From positions 5,456,001 to 5,520,000 of the forward strand of contig JAQFVV010012395.1 of the NCBI GenBank assembly GCA_028023455.1: 64,000 nucleotides of DNA, given 5' to 3'. The notes under the pieces are model-generated. The model saw only the letters and a list, made by a program, of their open reading frames with translations, was not told the DNA's origin and did not search any database. Each line of letters opens with the position of its first letter. Positions within the stretch are counted from its first letter, which is position 1. This DNA is from Epiperipatus broadwayi (taxonomy: Eukaryota; Onychophora; Udeonychophora; Euonychophora; Peripatidae). Made by a program: the position numbers and the translations under genes. Positions 1 through 11,266 of the stretch are shown one piece after another.

Positions 1-477
1 TAACAATTTCTCTATTTCTTCACTTTCTTTTAAAATATTTATAATAACCACACCATTTTTGAAGCACTTCCCTTTCTTCATAGATTTAATTGCATGTTTT
101 ACCTCTTAATTGAAAATAATTGGCATTTGAAAAAAGTTATTATAATTGTAGGAATTATTTTTTTTGCTTCTTATTTACTATAAAGTTTTTTCGTAGGTTC
201 TTCCTTGCATTTTCATCACATTATCCTCTTTTAAATAATAGTGTCATATTTTCCTCTTATAGTTGAAACTATTTATTTTCCAGTTGCAAGCTGTTTTGCA
301 TTAGTGGAATGTTTGTTGTATTTCCACCTATCTTGTCAATTCAATTAAATTTCTGTATTTATCTTTAATTTGTTTTTAGGTATCGTTTAAAAAAATCCAA
401 ATATATTATTATAAATAAATCATTTAAAAGTATTTTTTTATTCTTTATTTTTTTCATATATTGTCTTGTTTCAGTGC
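1..477. other. AT-rich DNA, no gene recognised
   Basis: Low-complexity T/A-rich sequence. I see no coding frame, RNA gene or repeat boundary that I can support. Confidence 0.5.
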
Positions 478-640
478 ATTGTTAGCTGAGAGGTCAGCGC
501 AGCTGCCTTGCAAGCAAGTAGTTGGTTGCAGGTGGTTGTTGCGGGTTCACCTCCCAGCCGATGCTATGACATATGAAAAAAAAATGTACTGATGAATTGG
601 TAGTTTTTTGTATCAGCTATCTGTGTAATAAACTTTAATA
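478..640 (+). repeat. tRNA-derived SINE (head plus unrelated tail)
   Basis: The first 80 bases resemble a tRNA gene: an A-box-like TTAGCTGAGAGGTCAGC and a B-box-like GCGGGTTCACCTCCC at tRNA-like spacing. The B box is followed by an A-run and a non-tRNA tail. A similar head and tail (tail starting ATGCT, then an A-run) occurs at 51661, which indicates a dispersed SINE and not a functional tRNA gene. The acceptor stem does not pair. The end of the element is not certain. Confidence 0.5.
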
Positions 641-1299
641 GAGCTTCAGTTATTTTCATAGTGAATTTTTTAAGAGCTAAGCCATCATCAAATTCGTTTA
701 TATATTATATTAAAATAATTTGCAAGTTCTGACTTAAGTTTGTTGGTTATTTGTAAAGTTATGGTATCAAATATTAATGTCATCTTTCTAAATAGCTTAT
801 AACTCTAGCTTTGCATTAACACATATCCATAAATTAGCATTTTTTGAATTGAATGTATCCATCATAATTTTAAGTCATTACGATGAATGTCTATCCAAGT
901 TTAATTCAGTTTCTCCAATCCCTCTTCACATGGCACCAGCAAACTTTCTTACTTCATTTATTCATCTTACGTGTCCATTCTTTTTAAGTCTGCTACAATC
1001 CCTTAGGATCCAATTTAAAACTTCAACTGACCATTTACCATCTTTTCAAACAATATGTCAAAACCAATACCATTCAGTTTCTTTCAGTGATGTCACTGAT
1101 ACCTGTTTGATCTCTTATTAATGTATTTCATATTCAATCTCTTTATGTTATTACTAACAGGCACGTCTTCAAACTTCATTGTGTAGTCTGAAGTCACTTT
1201 ATTGCTCTCCTGTTAAATATCTAAGTCTCAGATTCACAAATAAGAACTCATAAAATACATGTATTTGAAATCTTTCTCATATTTGTTTTTAATATTATT
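641..1299. other. AT-rich DNA, no gene recognised
   Basis: A 90-codon open frame lies at 849-1121, but its product has no recognisable domain and its composition is what random AT-rich DNA would give. I do not call it a gene. Confidence 0.4.
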
Positions 1300-1548
1300 T
1301 CTATGATAATACTCCTCTACATTTAATTTTATGATTAATTTGATCCAGTATGTGTTTATCTACATTAATAGCGTGACCCAAATATTTGTAGTTGTTAACT
1401 TCTTCTAATTCATAGTTACTAATTATTAGTTTCTTCTTCCAAGAAAATCCATTGAATATTTCCTTTTTTTTAGCATTTACCTTTAGTCCTACTTTTTTAT
1501 TTTCTTCTAACAATTCTTGCAACATTTCCTGAAGTTCTGAAGCATTAC
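1300..1548 (-). pseudogene. RTE-like LINE reverse transcriptase fragment
   Basis: The minus strand encodes a fragment of a non-LTR reverse transcriptase just C-terminal to the catalytic FADD box. It has MLQELLEENKKVGLKVNAKK followed by YELEEVNNYKYLGH, the 'KYLG' block typical of RTE-type LINEs. The same block occurs in the better preserved plus-strand copy at 20239-20625, where a FADD box precedes it. The fragment is truncated at both ends, so it is a dead relic. Confidence 0.75.
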
Positions 1549-2989
1549 ATAGATTCCATTCTTAAAATACATATTAAATGTTATATTTTAAATACAAGTA
1601 TATTTTATATACCTGGAGTCTAGATTAATATAGAGGATTTGAATACAGACTTCCAAGCTCCTTCAGCCATCCACTCTATCTCATATACACATGACCACTT
1701 AATGAAAATATAAACCAACTTTCCAAAATATTTATTTAGATACTTCCATGTCCATTTTCACTTTGGAGTTTTCTCACAAAAGAATTCATATTATACAGAT
1801 TATTTTTTCTGCAAATTCCACAAATCTGCATCTTTTTCCAGTTTTTTTCACCAAATCTAAATTCATTCACTATAATTTCATCTTTCACTCATTTTCCAAT
1901 TTTAGCATTAAAATCTTCCTAGACAGTTTTAAAATATTGTTTGATCTGATCAACAGCATTTTATACATGTATATAATAATCTTTTACTTTTTCATCAGAA
2001 TAAGAATCTGTTGGGCATAAATCATAATTATCTATATTTGGTATCTCCCTTTAAGTTAAGATAATGAACTTTACAACTTTGATATGTTGACAACATTCAC
2101 AATGATATTCTTCTTATTTATAACGAATTCTACTTCACTTGCTCTTTTAATATTTATGCTTCTATATTAAAATACATGTACATTTTTCAAATCAGTTGTC
2201 TCTTAACCTTTGACTTTAAACTTAATGAAGTTTGACAATGTCCCATTTAATGTTATTTTTCTTTCAAATCATGAAGTCTATTGAATATGATCTTTAGTTG
2301 TAGTGAACTATAACAAAAGGTCATTATTATATAGGTCTTGGATTTTCTAGAATACTTCGTTTTTAATGACTAATTATTGAATTTAGATACTGGTTTAAGA
2401 TCTTCTAAATAAAAATTGGCAATTTAATTTTATCTAACATGAATGTAAATATAAAAAGAGATGCAATATTCACACACACATATGCATTCATTTATCCTGT
2501 CATAAAGAAACTGAACTGATGTCCCAATAAAAATACTTTCAGGCATTTGTAAAAGAAGACCATGGTATTTACTTGGTCTTAAATTTAGAGGTAAAAACCA
2601 GTTAATACATTATACTAACTGATATGTGTAGATAAATATCCATTCTTACTTACTATATAAATCAAATAGTAAATCATTTAAAGTGACAAGAGCTTGTGAA
2701 ACGAAGCTAGTGAATTTCCCTTGCTCAGTTCAGAATCTAAGAATCTCCTTGTATTTAGTAGCAAGCTCCACAGGACTTGGAAATAACCTCAACTGACCCA
2801 ATGATGAAACCCATATGCTAGAAATTAATCTGGGTGTATTGGATAGGGTAGCACTGGATACAAATTTATTAGGCACTATTTATCTGCCATCTATTGGTTA
2901 CTAAAGCTTACTCTAGATAGCATAATTGTGGTGAGAAAAAAAGAATTTTTTGTTTAATAGCAACTATTACTAATTGTTATATATGGTAT
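1549..2989. other. AT-rich DNA, no gene recognised
   Basis: No coding frame with a recognisable product. The open frame at 1748-2020 is low-complexity (F, I and S rich). Confidence 0.4.
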
Positions 2990-3075
2990 AGTCAAGCCCT
3001 CATGGTGCAGAGGTAGGCATCTGCCTGCCATGTCTATGTCTTGGGGTTGGAATCCACACTGACAAATTTTTTTTC
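2990..3075 (+). repeat. tRNA-like SINE head
   Basis: There is an A-box-like TGGTGCAGAGGTAGGC and, about 35 bases later, a B-box-like GGGTTGGAATCC. The pair has tRNA spacing, but the arms do not fold into a good cloverleaf. A tRNA-derived SINE remnant is the likeliest reading. The tail boundary is not visible. Confidence 0.4.
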
Positions 3076-3729
3076 AAAGAATCTTAGGAATTTTCTCTCA
3101 GATAGCTGGTACATAGATAACCTAACTAACCATCTAATATTGATCAGTAAATGGATATTTAACTATTCTTATCTAAAAGAAAAAACACGGTTGGAAAAGT
3201 TCTGTAATCAACACATTTCAACAATTGGCAGGCTTTGTGAATACTGTCTTCTAATTTACAGCTCTTATATGAGGGTTGTTAGAGAAATTTTTGCCATTTG
3301 TTAAATTATTATTTTACAATTTTTAAATATATATTTATAAAATCTATAGCATTTTCGTTTTCAATAATTTTAAACTATTTTTTATCCTATTTTATTCTCA
3401 ATTTCTTACCCATCCTAAAAAGAAACAACCGATCAACTCTTTTTTATCATAATCTTTATCACCATGGTATATTTCCCACAATTTCATCTTTTTTTTCATT
3501 ACTAAAATGGTTACATCTTAGCTATAAATATTCCACATTTTCCACCCTGCATCCATATAAAGCATATGATCAATTTAAAACTTTTATTTCTTTATACTAG
3601 TCTTATATGATAATTTTTTTGTATTATTATCATAAATATCTTCCAATTTCAACATTGATATTGTTCTGATTCAATATTAGTGGAGGAGTTTTAATCATAT
3701 ATTTTAAATTTACATAATTACTTTTTAAT
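3076..3729. other. AT-rich DNA, no gene recognised
   Basis: Two open frames here (3041-3304 and 3298-3600) have low-complexity products without domains. Nothing supported. Confidence 0.4.
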
Positions 3730-4075
3730 GACTGAAATACAGGCTTAATATATACCTGTATCTATATATGTAATATATAGAGTATATGAGCACAGACTTT
3801 CATACCACCCACCACTCTCCACACTATCTCATAACACTGATACACTTGAACACACATATGTTGAAAAGATAAATAATCACCAATATACGTATTTCATGCT
3901 AAAACAGCAATCATCAATTGGTCCAGATTATCATCTCTATACATATATGCAATTAAGTGCTCAGATATATATTAAGATAGCAAATCTTCATACTTTAATG
4001 GACAGGCTTCAATCTACCCCACACTCCAACTCTTCAACTGTCCATCCAATTGAAAATCTGATGATGGAATGCTAT
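3730..4075 (-). repeat. Hammerhead-ribozyme repeat, monomer
   Basis: This is one copy of a roughly 340-bp non-coding repeat, seen also at 30433-30655, 39275-39440 and, as an inverted dimer, at 61286-63720. On its minus strand it holds a hammerhead-like motif at about 3872-3932. Here the core reads TTGATGA and not CTGATGA, so an essential core base is mutated and the copy is probably inactive. GAAA, the tiny stem III and stem I (CCAA with TTGG, ATAATC with GATTAT) remain. One end, at about 3733, matches the ends of the other copies. The other stops at the same point as the centre of the palindrome near 63340, so this looks like one full unit. It has no protein-coding capacity. Confidence 0.6.
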
Positions 4076-4829
4076 TATTTATTAAATTTTATATCTTTCT
4101 ATCTCAATTTCTAATAACAGACATGTTAAATATTACATTATAATCTGTATCCCAATTTTTGTATGAATATATCTAATATCTCTATCTTAACCAATTAGTT
4201 TAACATTAAATTGTATATTTTTTCCAAGTGCTTATCTTTCTATTTCTTTCTTAATATTATTCAAAGACATCAATCGTTTATACATATGGAAATTTTCTAT
4301 TTGACAAAATAGATTTGCATTAATATCACAAAAATGGACATTATTTATATGTTTATTCAAATGATTCTATGGAAATCTTGCTTGTAAATTATCTTACTAA
4401 TGTATTCAGAATGATTTGTTCCATGAATAGGTTTATATTGTTAGTTGTTTGTATTTACATGCTCATTAAAATCATTATTATAATACTTTTCCACAGAAAG
4501 TTTTTCTAATAATTGGAATAAATCTTTCTCCATTTTTTATTTCCCCAAATTTAGACTATAAATATTCTTTAATCTCTCTGTAGTATGTTTTGTAAAAAGC
4601 TAAATAATCGTTTCTAACCAATCTATATCCCATTTATATAATTTGAGTCATCAGCAGCAAACATGAATTTCATTTCTTTTATCTTTCTTAAGTTGTTTGA
4701 TAAGTAACTTAATGTTTTATGTTACCCGTTTCACAAATACATAGACACATACAACAGTTACTTGCAAATGAGTACAGTCATTCAAATTCCAATGAAAGAA
4801 AAGAGAAATTTTGTAATGAGTAACAAATG
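4076..4829. other. AT-rich DNA, no gene recognised
   Basis: No recognisable gene or repeat. It may include decayed flank of the LINE that follows. Confidence 0.3.
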
Positions 4830-6260
4830 CATCTGTTAATTACAAATACATCCACATATATTAAAACATACTGTTTTCCTTTCCTGCTGCTTGATATTTT
4901 GCAATGCTATCTTTCAATTTTTTCAGCAGTTTTTCCTTAAACACCCTCAACATCATAGCTAATTGTAGCACTTTAATATATTCTACTCTTGGCTACATCT
5001 TTTCAAAGGAATACATTTGAGATAATTTTTTATAATGCAGATGGGCCTATTTCTTCCATGAAAACCATGTTCAAGTCTTGCATTGTTTGTTCATTTTTCA
5101 TGTCCAATTTAACAAAGATGTGATTTTATAATAATAGTCTCTTGAGAATCGCATTCAGAAAATTGATCAACTTAGTGTTTGGATTTATGATCTTGCTATT
5201 GTATTTTTAAGATTTTATGGAGTATAAATTAAACTTTTCTAATGTTTTATATTACATCTATAGGGTGACCAAGTCTCACCTCTGTATAAGAAATTAACTA
5301 TATATAGTTTGCTTAGTTGCAATAGTTATTTTCCTGTGATGGAGTACTTTTTTTTTTAGCTTGTAAAAAGCAGCACCAGAATATTATATTCTATGTTGTG
5401 ACTCAACATGTAATTCCACTTTTCTACTTATAAAAGTACCAGGTATTTAAACCAGTTTACATTCTTACATTGATAACTATCCAAAGTAAAAGCTACTGAG
5501 GATTTTTTCCAATCATTTGTTAATGTAAGCGAAAGTAAAATGTTTAAATGTTATATTCTATAAATTGAGTTTTAAATTGGAAAAAAATAGCATAATTACC
5601 AGCAGATAATAAATCCAGAATCCAGTAAGATGTCTTTAACTTCTAATTAAGATTAAAAATTCCACATCAAACATGTGTTGCATCTTGATTCCTATTTCAT
5701 AAAACTCCCTTCCAAAGATAACTCTCATAAAAATTGAAAACAATGTTGGAACAAGTACACTTTCTTGTATGTCACCACTTTTTTCAAATGCCTCAGATTA
5801 AGTACTTTTAGTAAATACAAATAAATATTGATGGACAACCAACTAATTTCAAACAGAGTCATAAACCTCTTTGATTAATTGAATAAAATCCCTTGATTTG
5901 AAGCAATGATATAAATCACTATTTTTTTTCTGATATGTTTTTTTTACATTTGTCTAGCAATAAAAACTTTGATTATAGTTCTTCTTGATGCTCTAAAACC
6001 ACATTTAGTCTCTAGTAACCATTTATCTATGACTAGAAACAATCTATTTGACAAAATCCCTGACCTTACCTTGCTGTAATGAACAATACCAATGTCCCAT
6101 AATAATGACTGCCATCTTGCTTATTGCATATACTTTTAAAAAGTGAAACAATAAAAGTATCCTTAAGAGCATTTGGCATAACTTCATGGGTCCAAACATT
6201 TTTTAAAGTTAACATAGTATCACCATGCATTTTTCTGAAGATTTGTGATGATATTTTAGT
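4830..6260 (-). pseudogene. Non-LTR retrotransposon (RTE-like) reverse transcriptase, decayed; upstream half at 6974-8460
   Basis: Read on the minus strand, 6290 to about 5660 shows degraded reverse transcriptase blocks: a 'WTHEVMPNALKDTFIVSLFK' segment (the usual W-x-x-E-x-M-P, then D-x-x-I-V-x-L-x-K), then a 'CGFRASRRT' block and 'FIARQM'. These are the expected order of fingers and palm segments in RTE-like LINEs. Frameshifts and stops interrupt every block. The endonuclease and N-terminal RT parts continue beyond a PLE insertion, at 6974-8460. The lower bound is approximate; similar downstream sequence recurs at 33331 and 41574. Confidence 0.65.
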
Positions 6261-6461
6261 TGTATTTATATATTGGACTATTTCCATCATCTAATTGAAT
6301 GTCTTTAAAAAAATTGAATAAATATTCCATATACATTCAACTATTAGTAATAGCACACAGTTTAATATGTGCATATTGTTTCAAAAGTTGTTTTTATCAC
6401 TCAATTTCAGGTGTTGCTGCCTGACCAGTGACAGCACCAGCATGAAATTGAACCTGAATCT

Positions 6462-6734
6462 ATGAACATTATGTTCAATTGTGAAAATACAAAAATATTG
6501 GATATAGAAGACACTGTACAAAGAAGAAAATTTAAAAAGGCTGCTCACGTGGCAATGGTAAACAACCCTATAAGTCAATCCTGTACGCCTATACATAATG
6601 TATGGAAACAACTAGTCAACTTTGCTTTTAGGAAAAGTGGAGAAATCAGAAGGAACCTCATAGATAAGTATATGAAATTTATACTGACTGCTGCCTTTGA
6701 CAGGATGGGTCAGTTGATTAGAGTGTTATCTTAA
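6462..6734 (+). pseudogene. PLE (family B) GIY-YIG protein C-terminal end
   Basis: This 90-codon frame contains 'NCENTKILDIEDTVQRRKFK' then 'AAHVAMVNNPISQS'. It matches the pattern that follows the GIY-YIG nuclease in Penelope-like proteins: an 'NTKILDRE' stretch, basic residues, then a 'NPIS' stretch. The minus-strand copy at 19128-19340 has the same motif. The catalytic GIY-YIG core is absent (5' truncation). The last part of the frame runs into the tRNA-like tail and is not real coding. Confidence 0.65.
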
Positions 6735-6785
6735 AATTAAATATTAAAGAATCTAAGGGTATGTGTTCAATTCCCATGCTAGTAC
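6701..6785 (+). other. tRNA-Leu-like segment in PLE tail
   Basis: A tRNA-like sequence downstream of the PLE frame: an A-box-like GGTCAGTTGATTAGAG, a CTTAAAA anticodon loop (TAA, leucine type), an extended variable region, and a B-box-like GTTCAATTCCC. The same arrangement lies in the family-B copy at 18995-19081 on the minus strand, so it is part of the element and not a chance tRNA. Confidence 0.5.
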
Positions 6786-6973
6786 TGTCAGTGGTCAGGC
6801 CAGCAACCCCTGAAGAAGAGGGAGAATAATACCTCTCAAAACATTGTACATATACTAACCTGTGTGCTATTACTAACAGTTTAATGTATTTGGAATATTT
6901 AAATAAAATTAAATTTTTGTAAAGAGATTCAATACTTATATTAGATGATGGAAATATTCCAATATATAAATAC

Positions 6974-8460
6974 ACATATTATCACCATGTTTGAAAACTC
7001 CAGATATTTCATAAGAACTTGCAGTCTTTCCATTTTTAAGATTACAAAAAGTTTTTTTAATTTTGCTTAGCTGAATATCTTTGCCCAAATCTAAATGAGT
7101 AGATAAAAAAAAGTGCATATGGCTTTATTCCTTGGGAGTTCATAAAAAGGTTGAGCATCAGACCTGCAAATAACAGAATTGATTCTGGAACCTCCCTATC
7201 CAAAGTCATATACTCTACCTACTGGACCAAATTTTTCAGGGCAGTGAGTAAATAATATGGATACATTATTAAAAGTTGTCATTATTATTCAAAAGTTGAT
7301 CAAAAAAATTCTACCTGTTCAAAATATTATTGTCATCATATAACAGATTATTGTTGCTGGATTTAATAGGATTGCGATATTGTTTCTTAAATCCATATGT
7401 TACTTCCAATGCACCTGAATAATATCTTGAATAAGATTTGGAATGAACACTATCAGTAAATGTTTTTGTTTCTTTGCAGTTTTAATCCACCAATCATTTA
7501 AAAGCCTTCTCGTTAATTATTGAACTTCTGACTTCAAATCTCTATATTTATTATGAAGTTCCACATATAATTTATTATTCTGGCAAGCAGAAAAACATCA
7601 CCTGTATTCCTTTAATCAAATTACTAATGATAAGATTATTGACAAAAAAAGCAGTTATGAATCTTAAGAGAGTTTCATGATTCAATAATATATCAATCTT
7701 ATAGTTCCAATTAACAATTTTAATCTATAATTGCTGTTGAAATTTAGTTTAGAAGATTCTTCTAAAGAATGAACATAAATTTTCTTGTATGTTGAAATAA
7801 TCTTCTATAATAAATTTTCTTGTATGGTTGAAAAAAAAATCTATTTCTAATACAACTATCATTTTAATTTTGGAACACATTAACCTATGACCTACTCAAC
7901 AATCTACACCTTGTATTCTGATTCCTTACTATAAAGTAATCTATTAAATGCCATTTTTTGAGCATGGATCCATCTATATTTATTTATGAGTTTTTTCTGC
8001 CTAAACAAAGTATTTATGATAAGCAATGCATGTGTTGCACAAAAATTCAATAATAACAAACCATTTGAATTTACAGCACCAATATTATTAATTCCAATAA
8101 CTTTTGGCCAACACATGCATTAAAGTCTTCAAGAAGTAATGTTTGTTCTTTTAATGGTAATACTATCCAACAAGGAATAAAACCTTTCTTCCACTGAATT
8201 CTCTGAACCTAACATTAGAGCATAAGCACTAATGAAATAAGCATTAGCATCACTATGCAAGAACAAGTTTTAACATCATTAGTCATTCATTTGAAAAATT
8301 CCAAAAACTGAAGATACTAAATTTGTTTTATAGCAAATCCAACACCATGCATACCCCTTCCAACAAAACCGGTATGCATTCATCAGTTCTATTAAACTTC
8401 CTTTTTTCTTAAAGGTGAGTTTTACTAACAAAGTCTATACTGATCCTTAATCTTGACAAT
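6974..8460 (-). pseudogene. Non-LTR retrotransposon (RTE-like) endonuclease and RT N-terminal part
   Basis: Minus-strand fragments in order from 8116 down: 'GLLLLNFCATHALLIINTLF' then 'KYRWIHA' (the block of apurinic endonucleases that reads L-L-x-F-C-x-x-x-x-L-x-I-x-N-T-x-F ... Y-x-W), and at 7118-6936 'LKNGKTASSYEISGVFKHGD', the RT block 'LKNGKAxGxDxI'. Together with 4830-6260 these make one decayed element of about 3.6 kb read right to left and split by the PLE at 6269-6966. Numerous stops and frameshifts. Family assignment is by motif only. Confidence 0.65.
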
Positions 8461-8984
8461 TTCTTAGCCACTAGTGCAGTTCTTCATTCTGATGTTAAAG
8501 ATTAAAGTTTATACATTCGATCTACTCATGGTAAAAGATCTTTTTTGGTACTACTTTATTGATAACATTTTTATCACTATAATGAGTAAATTGTTTGGCA
8601 TGACAGCCTTGCCAGGCTGTGTAAAAGCATATCATATTTACATCACAATTTCTAGAACCTTCCACTTCTGTGGTATGCAAGAGAATTTCTAAATAAGGAT
8701 GCCTAAATATGCAATCTTTGCCAGATTAAACTCCTTTTCAAATCTAGTTTGAGACTGAAGCATAAGTGATTATATTATCCTGAACAAAAATCCCAACAAA
8801 GAACTGCTAACCTACTATGGCTGACTTATCATCACTGCTTTCATAAATCTCAAAGAAAAAGAAACTAGAATTATGAAAAACTGAAGGTGTAGTTAAAGAA
8901 TGAATACGAGGCTGTATGAACACACAATTCAATAGTGATAGTTATTATATGCATACATAGAGGCAAAACTTTCCATATAGTAAT
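8461..8984. other. No gene recognised
   Basis: AT-rich sequence between a LINE relic and a fold-back element. The 72-codon frame at 8474-8692 has no recognisable product. Confidence 0.35.
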
Positions 8985-9530
8985 TCCACTCAGTGAAAGC
9001 CAGAGTAATCAATGGATGGCTTGCACTGGGTGGCACTACTGTATGCAGAATTTTGTCTCTGTGAAACAGCTTGTGTAAGCATAAAGAATGATGATCAGGT
9101 GATGTTTAATGGTTTAACATAATTATTATAGAGAGATGATCAATGTCATGAAAGGCTCATGATGATTGGGTCCTATATTAATTAAATGATTAAAGAAGGA
9201 AAAGAGACAGAAAAAACTGTTTGTTTCAAAAATAGTATCTAACTTTTGATGACCAACATTCTATCCTACAAAGCAACAGGAAACATAATAGGATCACCAT
9301 TTCCTATGCTTACACAAGCTGTTAAAATCTAAGCTCTAGATGGAGGTCGCTCAGATCCAAGGTTCCTCGCTGATGAAAGCCACAAGCTATAAACTAGTCT
9401 GGAGATATTGGATGAGTAGGCACTAGATAAAGATTTTACATGCAAACCTTTTTGTATCCATTATTTACTAAGGCTTGCACTGGATGGCACTACTGTATGG
9501 AGTTTGCTACTGTTTTAAAGCAACATGTAT
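8985..9530. repeat. Fold-back repeat, family D, copy 1
   Basis: Family D is marked by arms reading TGGCACTACTGTATGGAG, or its reverse complement CTCCATACAGTAGTGCCA, and by an inner block GATCCAAGG...GGATGAGTAGGCACTAGAT. This copy has a GCACTGGGTGGCACTACTG arm near 9027 and another near 9478. Other copies: 13839-14312, 37340-37690 and 41289-41568. It is non-coding. Edges are approximate. Confidence 0.6.
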
Positions 9531-9845
9531 TTTTCTTGGTCAGACAATGCTTATTATTTAAAGATGACCTTCATATCTTAAGTTCATTCCACAATGCACC
9601 ACCTATATAGTCTGAACGCAGTATTCAACTTTTCTTCCATACCACAAATCTATACATGATCTACATTACTGCTACAAGTTTATAATTTTTTCTTTCCTCT
9701 TAAAAAATTAATCTTGCTTTTCTAATATTTTATCTTTTGAAATAAATCTTTTTATTACCATAATGCTAAAACATAATGTGGTGAAAGAGCTTTAACCTAA
9801 CTTTTAAAATCAATTCATTTTATAATTCATCAAAACTTCTCACTT

Positions 9846-9893
9846 TCATCACATGGTCACCATTTCCTATGCTTACACAAGCTGCTAAAACAG
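9846..9893. repeat. Family D repeat, short outer piece split by LINE insertion
   Basis: The block CACCATTTCCTATGCTTACA and the following AAGCTGCTAAAACA match the outer part of family D (compare 9299-9330 and 41300-41345). The rest of this copy resumes at 13839, so the LINE at 9894-13838 appears to have inserted inside it. Confidence 0.5.
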
Positions 9894-10429
9894 TGTGTGA
9901 TGTGATATGATGTTATGCACTGTGACTTCTCCTTATATGGAGTCAGGAATCTCTCAGCAACTATACCCAGAGAAACCTGTTAGTCACTTTACCTTCCCTT
10001 TTCATTCTCCACCTTAAGTTTTCCCATAATCTGCTCCATCCCATTTCCACAAAATAATAGTCAACTCCATGACCTTCATATCTAAATCCCCTCTTCATTT
10101 CCCAAACCTAGCATAAAAACCAATAATTCACTTTCTGTATAATCACTTTGTTCATATTTAATCTTCATAACTTCATTATTTGTACCTTTTCTGCTTCCAG
10201 GCATTTACATTGAAGTAACAGATGCCTAATATTTTCTATGCCTTCCTTACATAATTGCAGACTAAATCACCCATATTTTTCCAATTACGTGTATATTCCC
10301 TTGTTGCTAAAAATCCTGTTCAAGCCTTAAACAATAAACTACTTTCCTTACTATTATCATAAATAACTCACACCCAATGTTCCGTTTACTTCTATATATA
10401 TTTAAACTCATTTTACTCTTCATACTAGT

Positions 10430-10768
10430 TCATCTCTCCAACTCCCTATTCTTTATTAATGCATCTATTCTTCTATCCCACTCCTTACCACTATAACACT
10501 CAATAATCCTCCTAACACAATCATCCCACCTTTTGTACAAGTATACTGACATAAATTCTTTATCCAAATCTTCTCCATATCGCAATATCTTACTCACCCA
10601 TCTTGTTGCCTGCCCTTTATTTGTAACCCAATTAAATGCTATTTTGGCTATTCTTTTATTATTCATAAACTGCAATCTACTGAACATTTTCAATTTGCTT
10701 TTTGCATCCCTCATATAAAAACTTGACCATCTCATTTCTTCTTGAATTGCCTCCTTTTCCATCAACAC
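10430..10768 (-). pseudogene. LINE copy 1: C-terminal segment after the RT
   Basis: 112 codons on the minus strand with no recognised enzyme domain: 'EEMRWSSFYMRDAKSKLKMF' then 'KGQATRWVSKI' and 'RRIIECYSGKEWDRRIDALI'. The same protein segment is found in the plus-strand copy (15001-15391), where it runs into the zinc-finger end at 16530-16856. It corresponds to the thumb and connection region between the RT and the C-terminal CCHC motif. Truncated by a stop at its C-terminal side. Confidence 0.7.
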
Positions 10769-11266
10769 TTCTGCATCTAATGCATGTTTTTCTACTTCCC
10801 TTTATATTTTTTCTAAGTAATTTAATACCCCTTTACTAACACATAATGCATCATTACCATATGTTAACCCTGCTACTGCCACTCCCTTCTATACAATTCT
10901 AGCTACATCATATTTATTATATGAAAACATTGTTAATTTCTTTATCAATCCCTTTCTTTTCTTTGCTTCATTTATCAATTTTTTCTCTTTCATCCAAGCA
11001 AATTTTCTGATTATTCAAGATGATTCCCAAATAACTATATCTATTCACCACACTTAACTTTATATCCCCCAATAAGAAATCTTTGTCTTTTCTTTCCCCA
11101 ATATTCACCATCATTATATTTGATTTTTTTTTCACTTCGATTTTTCTTCACTAAATTTAATTCCCATATCTTTACCCACCTTTGCACATGTCCTCAGTAT
11201 AACTTCCATATCTTCTTTTCTATCTGCACATAAAAAGACCTGACAATGTATATATTCCCTTGCCAC

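Larger units (their letters stand above)
6269..6966 (+). mobile_element. Penelope-like element (family B), inverted pair of 3' ends
   Basis: The right part (about 6458-6966, plus strand) holds the C-terminal end of a GIY-YIG PLE protein (the 'ENTKILDIEDTVQRRKFKKAAH' region), a tRNA-like segment and a 3' tail. The left part (6269-6457) is an inverted copy of the tail only: its 'TATTGGACTATTTCC' end and its 'GCTGCCTGACCAGTGACAG' block are reverse complements of 6966 back to about 6790. The unit sits inside a minus-strand LINE, flanked by a degenerate direct duplication. Inverted partial terminal repeats are known for Penelope elements. The element is a relic. Confidence 0.65.
6212..7012. repeat. 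Direct duplication of LINE target flanking a PLE pair
   Basis: The LINE sequence at about 6212-6257 is repeated, diverged, at about 6974-7012. Both have ACATA, one variable base, then TATCACCATG, and end near GATATTT. Translated in the LINE frame both encode the same 'HGD' region, so the duplication arose when the PLE at 6269-6966 inserted. It is near 40 bp, long for a target duplication, and much mutated. Confidence 0.5.

Noticed and set aside
478-560. Functional tRNA gene
   Set aside because: A and B boxes are present but acceptor and T arms do not pair, and a SINE tail follows directly.
849-1121. 90-codon open frame
   Set aside because: No domain, no homology I recognise, and composition expected from random AT-rich sequence.
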